Shown: one piece after another, positions 25,542 through 34,851 of the stretch
How the letters are laid out: every line of letters begins with the position of its first letter
Position numbering within the stretch: the stretch's first letter is position 1
Assembly: GCF_012927305.1 (NCBI RefSeq)
Contig: NZ_JABBGH010000001.1
Coordinates: 124,001-188,000, forward strand
DNA: 64,000 nt
Direction of reading: 5' to 3'
Origin: Hymenobacter polaris
GTDB taxonomy: Bacteria; Bacteroidota; Bacteroidia; Cytophagales; Hymenobacteraceae
The notes under the pieces: generated by a model
What the model saw: the letters and a program-made list of their open reading frames with translations, nothing else
What the model was told of the DNA's origin: nothing
Databases searched by the model: none
Made by a program: the position numbers and the translations under genes

Positions 25542-27080
25542 CTACGCCGCCACCCTGCCGCGCAGCACGGCCGCCAGCGTGGCGGCCGCGCCTTCGCGCA
25601 GTAGCTGGGTCAGGAAACTGCTCACCATGTCTGCCAGGCCGGGCACGGTAGTCAGGTCAGTATCCCAGAGCGCTTCGTGGCCTAGGGCTGCCGCCGTTAG
25701 GGCGGCCGGCTCGGGCAGGCGCTGCCAAAGGGCGGCGTAGTAGCCCGCCTGCTCGTCGTTGATGGGGTACTCCTGCCCCTGCGCCTCCCCGTACCAGGTG
25801 CCGCCCTCCTCGCGCTGGCCGCGCATAAACAGCAGGTAGGCGGCCAGGCCCAGGGCCACGTAGTGCGGCACCCGCCCGAAGCGGGCCACGTAGTGCAGCA
25901 AATCGGGCAGCACCCGGCTACGCAGCTTGGCCGAGTAGTTGAGCGTGATGGCCAGCCAGCGGTGCTCCACGGCGGGGTTGCGGAAGCGGTCGAGCACCTG
26001 TAGGCCGAAGCGCTGGCCCACTTTCTCATCCACGGGGTAGGGGATGCCGGGCAGCAAATCGGCCAGCAGCAGGCCCTGCAGGTAGCCCAGCAGCAGCGGG
26101 TCGTGCATGGCCTCGCCCACGGTGGGCACTCCGCAGAGCACGGCCAGCCCGCAGCCCAGCGAGTGGGTGCCGTTGAGCAGGCGCAGTTTCAGCTCCTTAA
26201 ACTGCGTAATGTCGGGCTGCACAATCACGCCTGCGTCGGCCTGCTCGAAGCTCAGCACCCGGCGCACCTGCTCGTCGCCCTCGATGGCCCAGAGGCGGTA
26301 GGCCTCGCTCATGAGCAGCAGCTCGTCGTCGTAGCCCAGCTCCTGGGTTAGCGCGGCGCGGGCGGCCGCGTCGGGAGCGCCGGGCACGATGCGGTCCACC
26401 AGCGAGTTGCACACGGTATTGGCCTCGGCCAGCCAGGCCCGGAACTCCGGGCTCATTCCCTGCCGCTCGGCCAGCTCAGCCAGGATGCCGCGCAGCAGCG
26501 TGCCGTTGTCGGACAGCAGCTCGGTGGGCACAATCACCAGCCCTGGCGCGGCGGCGCCCCCTAGGGCCTCGTAGCGGGCCAGCAGCACGGCCAGCAGCTT
26601 GCCCGGAAATGAGCGCGGCGGCTGGGCGCGCACGTCGTCGTCGGCATCGAGTACCAGGCCCACCTCCGTCGTGTTCGACACCACCACGGCCAGGTCGGGG
26701 CTGGCGGCCACGCGCAGCACCTCGGCCCACTGCGTGCGGGCCACCAGCACCCGGCTGATGGCCGCGCACACCACGTTCTCGTGCACTGGCCGCTCGTCCT
26801 CGATGCCGCGCACGCACACCGTGTACAAGCCGCCCTGCCGCTCGAAGGCGGCCACGTCGCCGCCGCTGGTGCTTTTCACCACCACCGCCCGGCCGTTGAA
26901 GATGCCCTGGCGGTTGGCCTGGTCGATGAGGAAGTCGGGCAGGCCGCGCAGCAGCACGCCGGTGCCGAACTGCAGTACCCGCTCGGGCAGTGCCAGCAGG
27001 GCGGGGTCGGGCAGGCGCACGGCGGCGCTGGCCGCCCCGGCGCGCACCAGGGCTTCAGATAAGGTCGGTATGGTTTGCAC
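25542..27080 (-). CDS. uxaB: Tagaturonate reductase
   Basis: The 512-residue protein matches the mannitol dehydrogenase-type family: VLQFGTGVLLRGLPDFLIDQANRQGIFNG with the NAD-binding loop, VVVSNTTEVGL, VPTELLSDNGTLLRGI, CNSLVDRIVPG and KLRLLNGTHSLGCGLAVLCG with the catalytic Lys/Asn/His. It reduces tagaturonate to altronate with NADH. It lies between susD and uxaA in one direction, 68 bases after susD. Confidence 0.95.
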   Translation of the reverse strand: MQTIPTLSEALVRAGAASAAVRLPDPALLALPERVLQFGTGVLLRGLPDFLIDQANRQGIFNGRAVVVKSTSGGDVAAFERQGGLYTVCVRGIEDERPVHENVVCAAISRVLVARTQWAEVLRVAASPDLAVVVSNTTEVGLVLDADDDVRAQPPRSFPGKLLAVLLARYEALGGAAAPGLVIVPTELLSDNGTLLRGILAELAERQGMSPEFRAWLAEANTVCNSLVDRIVPGAPDAAARAALTQELGYDDELLLMSEAYRLWAIEGDEQVRRVLSFEQADAGVIVQPDITQFKELKLRLLNGTHSLGCGLAVLCGVPTVGEAMHDPLLLGYLQGLLLADLLPGIPYPVDEKVGQRFGLQVLDRFRNPAVEHRWLAITLNYSAKLRSRVLPDLLHYVARFGRVPHYVALGLAAYLLFMRGQREEGGTWYGEAQGQEYPINDEQAGYYAALWQRLPEPAALTAAALGHEALWDTDLTTVPGLADMVSSFLTQLLREGAAATLAAVLRGRVAA

Positions 27081-27148
27081 TCGGATAAGTTTCGGTAGTG
27101 AGGTCGTTCAGGCGGGGGCCGGGGGAGGGAGGCTCAACGCCCGCGCCG

Positions 27149-28972
27149 CTAGTACCCGTAGTTCTGCTTCAGGGCCGGGTCGGTGTCCAGCGTGGTCTGG
27201 GGGATGGGCAGCAGCTCCTTGCCCTGGCCGGGCACGTACTCGGCAGCCATGCCCGAGCCAACGCTGTTGACGCTGGTGGTGCCCACCTGCACGGCGGTGC
27301 CGTTAGGCTGCAGGTTGGCCACGTAGGTGGCATCAATGCCAGCCCGCCAGTTCACGCGGGTGGTGCCGCTGGGGGTGGCGCTGGGCGAGGGGCGGTAGAA
27401 CGAGCGCTGCCACTGCACTACGCCGTTCACCACCTTGTAATACTGGTACTGCGGCACCGTGTTGTAGGGCGCGGTGCCGGCTTGCAGCAGGCGCAGGCTG
27501 GCCTTGGTGGCGGCCAGCTTATCAGCCAGCAGGTTCCAGCGCAGCAAATCGTACTTGCGCACGCCCTCCGAGCCGAACTCCAGCAGGCGCTCGTTCACCA
27601 GGGCGTTGAACATGCTGGCCTTGCTGCTCAAGTCCACGTTCAGGGCGGCGCGGGCGGCGTTGCCGTTGAAGCCGCGGGTGCGCACTTCCAGCAGGGCGGC
27701 CTTGCCGGCGGCGGTGGGGCCGTTCAGCTCGTTGTCGGCTTCGGTAAACATCAGTAGCACGTCGGCGAAGCGGATAATGGGCCAGTTGTAGCCTAGGTAG
27801 TTGTTGGTGCCGGGCAGCGCCGGGCTGTGCCAGTCGCGCCGGAACTTGCCGTCGTAGATGGTATTGAGGGCCACGCCCGACTGGTTGTTGCTGCCGCTGG
27901 CAAACTGGTAGGGCGCGATGGTGATGTCGCGGCGCACGTCGAGCGAGTCGAAGGCGTAGAAGTAGGTGGGCACCACCGTCACGGCCCCCTGGGTGCTGCC
28001 GTAGGTGGGCGAGTTGTTGAGGCGCGGGCCGTTGTAGTAGCCCAGCTTCGAGTCGCCGGTGGCCGTAGAGCCGGCCATGCCCACCTCGAATAGAATCTCG
28101 TTGTAATTGTCGCGGCGCTGCTGGTTCACGCCCAGCCACAGGTCCGAGTAGCTGGGGTTAAGCGTGTGCTGGCTCCGCTGGGCCATGATTTCCAGGCACT
28201 CCTGGCGCGCGATGGTATAGTAGCTCTGGTAGTCGGCCTGGCGGGTCATGGTATTGCCGATGAGCGCGTAGCCGCCGCGCTGCAGGCAAAGCCGGGCGCG
28301 CAGGGCCTTCACCGCGCCCTTGGTGAGGCGCTCGCTGGCCACGCCCGCGTTCGAGCGCCAGGGCACCAGCTTCTCGGCCACGGCCAGGTCGGCAATGAGC
28401 TGCGTCAGGGTCTGGTTGCGGTCGGCGTTGGGCTGGCTCAGGTTCTGGTCGAAGCTGCTGGGGGTCAGCTGCACCGGCACATCGCCCCAGTTGCGAATCA
28501 GCTCGTAGTAGTACTGCGCCCGCAACGTCAGGGCCTCGCCGTAGAGGCGGTGCACGGCGGCCGTGTCGGCGGCGCTGCCGCTGGTGTACTGCGGCATCTG
28601 CGGAATGTACTTGATGCAGATGTTGCTGCGCTCCACGCCCTGGTAGAGGTTGTTCCAGGGGTTGATAATCTCGGTGTTGGAAGCGTAGGCCTTGTAGCGC
28701 GCAATGCCGCGCCGCCCCGTGTCGAAGGTGCCGCTGGAGCCAATCAGCTCGTCGGTATCGTAGGGGTAGTACATGCTCAGGCGGGTGCCGTAGGTGTTGT
28801 CGCCCGAGAGCGGGTCGTAGGCCCCCAGCACGGCGCTGGTGGCCCCGCTCACGGTCGAAAACGTGTCGGCGGTGCTCAGCAGGGCCACCGGCTCCACGTC
28901 GAGGTAGTGGCAGGCCCCTAGGCCCAGCCCGGTGGCCAAGGCAAGTAGCAGCTTCTTGAAGTTGAGAGACAT
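27149..28972 (-). CDS. SusD/RagB-family surface glycan-binding lipoprotein
   Basis: The 607-residue protein starts with a lipoprotein signal (KKLLLALATGLGLGAC, lipidated Cys 21). TADTFSTVSGATSAVLGAYDPLSG, YYYELIRNWGDVPVQLTP, the tetratricopeptide-like helices that follow, and the C-terminal RADVLLMFTEADNEL with NERLLEFGSEGVRKYDLLRW are SusD hallmarks. It should hold pectic oligosaccharides at the cell surface and pass them to the SusC-like porin encoded just upstream. The pectin enzymes around it suggest galacturonan or rhamnogalacturonan ligands. Confidence 0.95.
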   Translation of the reverse strand: MSLNFKKLLLALATGLGLGACHYLDVEPVALLSTADTFSTVSGATSAVLGAYDPLSGDNTYGTRLSMYYPYDTDELIGSSGTFDTGRRGIARYKAYASNTEIINPWNNLYQGVERSNICIKYIPQMPQYTSGSAADTAAVHRLYGEALTLRAQYYYELIRNWGDVPVQLTPSSFDQNLSQPNADRNQTLTQLIADLAVAEKLVPWRSNAGVASERLTKGAVKALRARLCLQRGGYALIGNTMTRQADYQSYYTIARQECLEIMAQRSQHTLNPSYSDLWLGVNQQRRDNYNEILFEVGMAGSTATGDSKLGYYNGPRLNNSPTYGSTQGAVTVVPTYFYAFDSLDVRRDITIAPYQFASGSNNQSGVALNTIYDGKFRRDWHSPALPGTNNYLGYNWPIIRFADVLLMFTEADNELNGPTAAGKAALLEVRTRGFNGNAARAALNVDLSSKASMFNALVNERLLEFGSEGVRKYDLLRWNLLADKLAATKASLRLLQAGTAPYNTVPQYQYYKVVNGVVQWQRSFYRPSPSATPSGTTRVNWRAGIDATYVANLQPNGTAVQVGTTSVNSVGSGMAAEYVPGQGKELLPIPQTTLDTDPALKQNYGY

Positions 28973-29000
28973 ATGGGTAGCGTAGATGCGGGTGGGAAGT

Positions 29001-29099
29001 GTAGCGCCAAGCTCCGGCCTGGCAGCCCGTGGCGGGCAAGTCGTCCTGGCGATTGCACCAAGCAGAAGCTTAGCTTGGCTGACCTGCGGTTGGTGTTAC
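29001..29099. repeat. Degenerate inverted repeat, family C
   Basis: GTAGCGCCAAGC (29001-29012) and GGTGTTAC (29092-29099) are the outer ends of an imperfect inverted repeat related to the one at 5197-5309. It sits between susC and susD and just overlaps the susC stop region. Confidence 0.5.
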
Positions 29100-32000
29100 A
29101 AGCTCAAATTCAAGCCAAACAAAAAGGCGCGGCTGCGTGGGTAGGCGGCGTAGTCCACGCCCGGCGTCAGCGGGGTGCCGCGGCGCGTGTTCACCTCCGG
29201 GTCGTAGCCCGAGTAGCCGGTGAGGGTGGCCAGGTTGTTGAGCGTCACGTAGAAGCGCAGCTGCTGAATCTTGGCGCGGCTGGTCAGCGTTTTGGGGACG
29301 GTGTAGCCTAGGGTGATGTTGTTCACGCGCAGAAACGAGCCGCTTTCCACCGCCCAGGAGTGCAGCACGTAGTTGCCGCGCACGGGGCTCCAGATGCTGG
29401 CGTTGGCATTCACTTGGTTGAAAGTGGTTTCGTCGGTGATGAGCGCCCCGTTGTTGTCGGTGTAGCGCACCCGGTTGTCCATGCTGCTCAGCAGGTTGGC
29501 GTAGCTGGTGTTGGCCGTGCTGGTCGTGAACTCAATCTTGTTGGCGTTGTAGATGCTGTTGCCAGCCACGAAGTTGAGGAACACGCTGGCGTCGAAGCCC
29601 TTGAAGGTGAACTGCTGGTTGAGGCCGCCGATAATCTTGGGGTTCGCGTCGCCGATAACCGTCTTGTCGCTCTCGTTCACGATGCCGTCGCCATTTACGT
29701 CGCGCAGCTTCAGGGTGCCAATGCTCACAGTCTGGCCCAGCACGCTCGCGTCGCTGGCCGAGGTGGTCTTGAGCGTACCCGTGCGGGTGGCGTAGTTATA
29801 GTTTTCGAAGTCGTCGCGGGTGTAGTAGCCGTCGGTCACGTAGCCGTACATCTGGCCCACCGGCGAGCCGACGCGGGCCACGTAGTCGGCCCCCGATAGG
29901 GCCGTGCCCGCCCAGCCCGACTGGATGCTTTGGATTTCGGTGGCGTTGTTGCTCAGGCTTTCGATGCGGTTGCGATTGAGCGAGGCGTTGGCCGAGGCTG
30001 TCCACGAAAAGCTGCCCGTCTGCACCACCGTGCCGCTCAGCTGGAACTCCAGGCCCCGGTTGCTGGTCGAGCCCACGTTGGCGTAGTACTGCGTGTAGCC
30101 CGTGAAGCCGGGCAGCGGCACGGCCACCAGCAGGTCGTTGGTGTTGTTGTAGTAGGCATCGGCCGTTAGTTGCACCCGCCCGCCAAACAAGCTCACGTCC
30201 ACGCCCAGGTCGCGGGTGGTCGTGATTTCCCACTTCAAATTCGGATTAGCCAGCGTAGTGGCCGCCGTGGCCGGAATGGTAATGTGGTTGAGCGCGTAGG
30301 AGGCGTTGCCGGGCGTGAAGAGCTGCTTGGTGAGAAAGTCGGGGATGCGGTTGTTGCCCGCCCGCCCGTAGCTGAAGCGCAGCTTCAGGTCCGACACCGT
30401 GTTAGTCAGCGGGTCGAAGAAGCCCTCTTTCGAGATGCGCCAGGCCACCGAGCCGCCCGGAAACAGCCCGAAGCGGTTGCCCGGCTCAAACTTCGAGGAG
30501 CCGTCCTCGCGCGCCGAGAACGTGAGCAGGTACTTGTCGTCGTAGCTGTAGTTGATGCGCCCAAAGCCCGAAATCAGCCGGTAGTCCACGGGCACGCTCG
30601 TGGTGGGCAGCACCGGCTGGCTCACGGTGCCGGTGGGCAGTACGGCCTGGTTGATGTTGGCCAGCGCCCGCTCGGCCGTGATGTCGGCCGGCAGGAAGTT
30701 CACCTGCACGTACTGCTGGGTGGTGCGCTGCTGGTAGGTTTCCTGGCCCAGCAGCACGTTTAGGGTGTGCTTATCTTTTTTGAAGGTGTAGTCCAGCACG
30801 TTCGACTGGTTGAAGGTCGAGGTCAGCCCCTCGGTGAGGCTCACGAAGGGCAGGTTCTGGTAGCCGCCAGACGCCTGCCGGATGGTGGGCGAGTACAGGC
30901 CGTTGAACGTGTTGAGGTTGGCGTAGGTGAAGTCGAAGCCGCCCACCGTGCGGAACACCAGCTGCGGGAGGATGTTGTAGCTGCCCGTCACGCTCATGTT
31001 GATGGTGCGGCGCTTGTCTTCGCGGTACTCGTTGTTGATGGCCAGCACCGGGTTCACGAGGCTGGAGTTGTTGAAGAAGTCAGGGTCGAAGGCCGTGGTG
31101 GGGTCGCCGCTAAACGAGGGCAGGTTGAAGGGAATGTACTCCACGGCGTTGCGCAGGCGCGAGGTTACCAGCGAGCCGGTGTTCACCGTCTGGCCGGTGC
31201 TGCTGGTGCCCAGCGCCGCGCCGGTGCCCGCCCCTAGGTTGGTTTGGTCGTTGAAGCGGGCATTGAAGCCCACGCGGAGCTTGTCGCTGGCCTTGGTGTC
31301 AATCCGGAAGTTTACCAGGCTGCGCGTGTAGCTGCTGCCCAGCTGAATGCCGTCCTCGGTGTTGCGCGTCAAGCTCAGGTTGTAGGTGGTCGACTTGGTG
31401 CCGCCGCTCAGCGAGATGTTGTGCGTCTGCTGGAAGGCGCTGCGTCCGAATACCTGGTTCTGCCAGTCCTGGAAGGGCATACTGCGCAGCCGGTTGAGCG
31501 TATCGCCATTGAAATTGAGGGAGCCAAATACGGTCTTGAAGGTGTTGGTGCCGCCCGACACGCTCGCGCCCGTGCCCGTGAGCTGCGCCCGCTCGTACTC
31601 CCAGTTTAGGTAGTTGGTCGGGTCCATCACCCCTAGGGTCTTGGTAATCTTGCGGAAGCCCGCGAAGCCGTTGTAGGTAAGCGTGGTGCGCCCTTCCTTG
31701 CCGCCCTTGGTGGTGATGATAACTACGCCGTTAGCCCCGCGGGCCCCGTAGATGGCCGTTGAGCTGGCATCCTTGAGCACGTCCACCGAGGCAATATCCT
31801 GGGGCGCGATAACACCCAGCGCGTTCTCAATCTGCACCCCGTCCACGATGTAGAGCGGCGAGTTGTCCTGGGTAATGGAGCCGCCGCCGCGCACCCGAAT
31901 CTGGAAGTTGGTGTTGCCCGGCGTGCCCTCCGAGCTGGTCAGCTGCACGCCCGCCAGGCGGCCCGTCAGCGCCTCGGCGGCCGAGTTCACCGGCACGTCC

Positions 32001-32398
32001 TTAATCTGCTGGGCGCTCACCGACGATACGGCCCCGGTCACGTCGGAGCGGCGCACCTCCTGGTAGCCAATCACCACCACGTCGTCGAGGCTCTGTGTAT
32101 CGCTCACCAGCTTCACGTCGATGGTTGACTGGCTGCCCACCGCTATCTCCTGGCTCACGTAGCCGACGAAGCTGAAGCGGAGCACGGCCCCCTTCAGCCC
32201 GTCGGGGATAGTGAGGGCATAGCTGCCGTCGGAATTGGTGGTAACCCCGTTGGTGGTGCCCTTCAGCACCACCGTTACGCCGGGCAGCGCGTCATTGTCG
32301 GGGCCTTTTACGGTGCCGCGCACCGTGCGGGCCTGCCCAAAGGCCGTGCCGAGGCTGCCGAGCAGCACCAGCCAACACACAAGGAAGAAGTGTTTCAT
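29096..32398 (-). CDS. SusC/RagA-family TonB-linked outer membrane porin
   Basis: The 1100-residue protein starts at the ATG at 32398 (MKHFFLVCWLVLLGSLGTAFGQ, signal peptide); the open frame continues 23 codons upstream without signal character. Domains: a carboxypeptidase-like beta sandwich (RTVRGTVKGPDNDALPGVTVVLKGT), a plug with the SusC signature VDVLKDASSTAIYGARGANGVVIITTKG, and a 22-strand barrel ending in AFLFGLNLSL. It imports pectic oligomers using TonB energy. Divergent from lacI; first gene of the susC-to-FBPase string. Confidence 0.97.
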   Translation of the reverse strand: MKHFFLVCWLVLLGSLGTAFGQARTVRGTVKGPDNDALPGVTVVLKGTTNGVTTNSDGSYALTIPDGLKGAVLRFSFVGYVSQEIAVGSQSTIDVKLVSDTQSLDDVVVIGYQEVRRSDVTGAVSSVSAQQIKDVPVNSAAEALTGRLAGVQLTSSEGTPGNTNFQIRVRGGGSITQDNSPLYIVDGVQIENALGVIAPQDIASVDVLKDASSTAIYGARGANGVVIITTKGGKEGRTTLTYNGFAGFRKITKTLGVMDPTNYLNWEYERAQLTGTGASVSGGTNTFKTVFGSLNFNGDTLNRLRSMPFQDWQNQVFGRSAFQQTHNISLSGGTKSTTYNLSLTRNTEDGIQLGSSYTRSLVNFRIDTKASDKLRVGFNARFNDQTNLGAGTGAALGTSSTGQTVNTGSLVTSRLRNAVEYIPFNLPSFSGDPTTAFDPDFFNNSSLVNPVLAINNEYREDKRRTINMSVTGSYNILPQLVFRTVGGFDFTYANLNTFNGLYSPTIRQASGGYQNLPFVSLTEGLTSTFNQSNVLDYTFKKDKHTLNVLLGQETYQQRTTQQYVQVNFLPADITAERALANINQAVLPTGTVSQPVLPTTSVPVDYRLISGFGRINYSYDDKYLLTFSAREDGSSKFEPGNRFGLFPGGSVAWRISKEGFFDPLTNTVSDLKLRFSYGRAGNNRIPDFLTKQLFTPGNASYALNHITIPATAATTLANPNLKWEITTTRDLGVDVSLFGGRVQLTADAYYNNTNDLLVAVPLPGFTGYTQYYANVGSTSNRGLEFQLSGTVVQTGSFSWTASANASLNRNRIESLSNNATEIQSIQSGWAGTALSGADYVARVGSPVGQMYGYVTDGYYTRDDFENYNYATRTGTLKTTSASDASVLGQTVSIGTLKLRDVNGDGIVNESDKTVIGDANPKIIGGLNQQFTFKGFDASVFLNFVAGNSIYNANKIEFTTSTANTSYANLLSSMDNRVRYTDNNGALITDETTFNQVNANASIWSPVRGNYVLHSWAVESGSFLRVNNITLGYTVPKTLTSRAKIQQLRFYVTLNNLATLTGYSGYDPEVNTRRGTPLTPGVDYAAYPRSRAFLFGLNLSL

Positions 32399-32575
32399 AA
32401 AGAAGCGCCGCGCACGGGCGGCCGGGTGGGAGAAATGGAAGGCAAGCCGAACGCGCCACAGTAGCACTTTGCAAAGCCAAAAGCAGCTTTAAAAAAGAAT
32501 GGGAAGCGCTGATAGGTCGAAGTTTAAGGAATGATGAAGTTCACTGGCACCGCCCGGATTGTTTTTATTTGCGCA

Positions 32576-32593
32576 ATCGTTGTCGGTAACGTT
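32576..32593. promoter_or_regulatory. Candidate LacI-family operator (susC / lacI)
   Basis: ATCGTTGTCGGTAACGTT, a near-palindrome, sits in the 302-base spacer, 178 bases before susC and 107 before lacI. Same frame as the sites at 11585 and 38647. The remaining spacer holds AT-rich DNA near susC, two overlapping CCTAGG copies near 32630 and a weak -7 element CACTTTTG (32673-32680) for lacI; no gene is seen. Confidence 0.65.
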
Positions 32594-32700
32594 TCCGCGT
32601 TTGCGTTCGCCCCTTGCCTACTTCCCTAGGCCTAGGCAGCGGCAGTGATTAGGTAGGTGGGCGCTCACTCACCACTTTTGCACTCTAACTAGTAGAACCC

Positions 32701-33726
32701 TTGGAAGCCGCCACCCTCAAAGACATTGCCCGCGAACTGAATATTTCAGTGTCCACCGTATCGCGCGCCCTGCGCGACAGCTACGAAATAAACCCCGAAA
32801 CCAAGCGGCTGGTGATGGAGTGCGCTACCCGCCTCAACTACCGCCCCAACCCCATCGCCCTCAGCCTGAAGGGCAGCAGCAGCAAGGCCCTAGCCGTGGT
32901 GGTGCCCCAAATTGCCAACTACTACTTCTCGCAGGCCATCAACGGCATCGAGGAGGTGGCCCAGCAGCGTGGCTACGACGTTATCATCTTCCAAACCCAC
33001 GAAACCTACGAGCGCGAGGTAGCTGCCCTGCGCCAGGCCCTGGCCCGCCGCGTCGATGGCCTGCTCATCTCGCTCAGCTCCGAAACCAGCACCGTGGCGC
33101 ACTTGCAGGAGTTCCAGCAGCACGCGCCCATCGTGCAGTTCGACCGCGTAAGCAGCCAGCTCGCTACCCCGCGCGTGGTGGCTGACAACTTTGCCGGGGC
33201 CTACGCCGCCACCGAGCACCTGATTAAAACCGGCCGCCGCCGCATTGCCCACCTCACCATCCAGCCCTGGCTTAGCATCACGCAGGAGCGCCTGGCCGGC
33301 TACCGCGCCGCCTTGGAGCAGAACTGCCTGGCCTACGACGAAACCCTGGTGCGCTTCGGCACTTTCGGCCCCAACGAGGTAGGCCCGCTCGTAGACGAGC
33401 TACTGGCCTTGCAGCCCCCGCCCGATGCCTTCTTCACCGCCAGCGACCGCCTGGCCGTGGGCTGCCTGGCCGCCCTGCGCCAGCGCCGCCTGCGCATCCC
33501 CGCCGACGTGTCGCTTATTGGCTTCACCAACCTTACCGTGGCCGACATGCTGGCCCCTGCTCTGAGCACCGTGGAGCAGCCCGCCACCGACATCGGCCGC
33601 GAAGCCGTGGCCCGCCTGCTCGATATCATTGAGCGCAAGCACCGCGCCGCCCCACCCGCTACCGTGACGATGCCCACCGCGCTGCACGTGCGCGAATCGA
33701 CCTCCCTGATGGACCTCACCCCTTAG
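32701..33726 (+). CDS. LacI-family transcriptional regulator, probable pectin/galacturonate regulator
   Basis: The 341-residue protein has an N-terminal LacI helix-turn-helix (TLKDIARELNISVSTVSRAL, then NYRPNPIALSLKG hinge) and a periplasmic-binding-type effector domain (LAVVVPQIANYYFSQAINGIEEVAQQ to STVEQPATDIGREAVARLL). The start is a TTG at 32701; in-frame stops lie just upstream and no ATG fits. It is divergent from susC, and three operator-like palindromes of LacI type occur at pectin promoters. The effector is probably a galacturonate pathway intermediate; that is inference. Confidence 0.93.
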   Translation: MEAATLKDIARELNISVSTVSRALRDSYEINPETKRLVMECATRLNYRPNPIALSLKGSSSKALAVVVPQIANYYFSQAINGIEEVAQQRGYDVIIFQTHETYEREVAALRQALARRVDGLLISLSSETSTVAHLQEFQQHAPIVQFDRVSSQLATPRVVADNFAGAYAATEHLIKTGRRRIAHLTIQPWLSITQERLAGYRAALEQNCLAYDETLVRFGTFGPNEVGPLVDELLALQPPPDAFFTASDRLAVGCLAALRQRRLRIPADVSLIGFTNLTVADMLAPALSTVEQPATDIGREAVARLLDIIERKHRAAPPATVTMPTALHVRESTSLMDLTP

Positions 33727-33756
33727 CCCCCTTTCTAAAGGAGAGGGGGATAAGGT
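33724..33756. repeat. Family B repeat, single arm
   Basis: AGCCCCCTTTCTAAAGGAGA is a short imperfect hairpin of the GC-rich family B type (compare 36789 and 43092). It lies between convergent lacI and the pectinesterase gene and may serve as a terminator. Confidence 0.5.
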
Positions 33757-33761
33757 ACCCC

Positions 33762-34712
33762 CTACCGCGGCACCCAGCCCCGCAGCACGGCGGCGCGGGT
33801 GTAGCGGGCAGCTTCGGCAGCAGTGAGCTGGTGCGACCAGGGGACGCGGGCGGCGGGGGCGGCACCGGGGCCGGTGCTGGCGTACTCGGCGTAGTAAGTG
33901 GTTTGCTTGTTGCTTTCTTTGCCCCACTCGTCCCAGCCGGCGGGGGCTACCACGGCGCTTAGCTCGCAGCCTAGCAGCACCGTTTTGGCATAGGGCCGCC
34001 AGGGCCGGCCCAGGTAAAACGACCCGGCCGGGGCATCGGGTGCGCCCAGCAGCCGGCAGTGATTGAAAACGTAGCCGTAGCGCGTGGTGTCGGGGGTAGA
34101 GGCGGCGGTGAAGAAGCCGCCGCGCTTACCCACGATGGTGCAGCGCTCGAACCAGGCAGTGCTGGAGCCGAAGATGAAATCTACGGTGCCCTCCACGTAG
34201 CAGTCCTCGTAGAGCTGGCGGCTGCCGAAGCCGAAGGTGTAGAGCGTATCCTGGAAGCCTAGGAAGCGGCAGTGCCGGAAGCAGCTGCGGTCGCCGGCCA
34301 CCCAGGCGGCCACGGCCTGCCCCACCGGCCCGGCCGAGTTGGCGAAGGTGATATTCTCGGCCGTGAAGTCGGCGGCGTAGAGGTGGATGCTGGCCGAGCC
34401 GGTAGTGCCGTACTCTTTGCCCGTGGCGGGGTCAATTTTTTGGTGATAGTTGTCGAAGGTGAGAATGGTGCGGGCGGCATCCTCGCCCAGCAGGCGCACG
34501 TGGGTTTTGGCGGCGGCCAGCGTCAGATGCTCGCGGTAGGTACCCGGCTTCACCCGGATGGTCAACCACTCGGCGTTGCCGTCGGGCACGGCCTCGAAGG
34601 CAGCCTGCACGGTGCGGTAGTTGCCGCTGCCATCGGCGGCCACGGTCAGCTGCCGGCGCTGGGCCAGCGCGGCGAATGGGAGAAAGAGGAGGGAGAGGAA
34701 TAAGAGTTTCAT
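33762..34712 (-). CDS. Pectinesterase (CE8)
   Basis: The 316-residue protein has a signal peptide (MKLLFLSLLFLPFAALAQ) and a full set of CE8 blocks: VAADGSGNYRTVQAAFEAVP, KPGTYREHL, AENITFANSAGPVGQAVA, CRFLGFQDTLYTFG with the acid/base Asp, GTVDFIFGSSTAWFERC with the nucleophile Asp, and FYLGRPWRPYAKTV with the substrate Arg. It removes methyl esters from homogalacturonan, opening it to GH28 and lyases. Separate from the fused CE8-PL10 enzyme, which is more divergent. Convergent with lacI. Confidence 0.96.
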   Translation of the reverse strand: MKLLFLSLLFLPFAALAQRRQLTVAADGSGNYRTVQAAFEAVPDGNAEWLTIRVKPGTYREHLTLAAAKTHVRLLGEDAARTILTFDNYHQKIDPATGKEYGTTGSASIHLYAADFTAENITFANSAGPVGQAVAAWVAGDRSCFRHCRFLGFQDTLYTFGFGSRQLYEDCYVEGTVDFIFGSSTAWFERCTIVGKRGGFFTAASTPDTTRYGYVFNHCRLLGAPDAPAGSFYLGRPWRPYAKTVLLGCELSAVVAPAGWDEWGKESNKQTTYYAEYASTGPGAAPAARVPWSHQLTAAEAARYTRAAVLRGWVPR

Positions 34713-34724
34713 AAGTAACTATCT

Positions 34725-34834
34725 CAGACCGTCATGCTGAGCTTGCCGAAGCATCTCTACCGCGTAACTAACCGCAACGTTTGAAGAATAGCCACGCGGT
34801 AGAGATGCTTCGGCAAGCTCAGCATGACGGTCTG
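34725..34834. repeat. REP-like inverted repeat, family A, 41-base perfect arms
   Basis: 34725-34765 is the reverse complement of 34794-34834; the tip reads CAGACCGTCATGCTGAGC and the inner end GCATCTCTACCGCGT. It lies between the GH105 and pectinesterase genes. Confidence 0.9.
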
Positions 34835-34851
34835 CTTTGCTTTCGTCACTG

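Noticed and set aside
30170..31237. Plus-strand open frames inside the susC-like gene
   Set aside because: Composition (runs of V, G, A, H) is that of antisense reading of a GC-rich gene; the minus-strand SusC frame explains the DNA.
20112..34785. AACGTT-like motifs in the loops of family A repeats as extra operators
   Set aside because: They differ between copies (AAACGTTG, TAACGTTA, CAACGTTT) and lack the CGG core of the three operator candidates.
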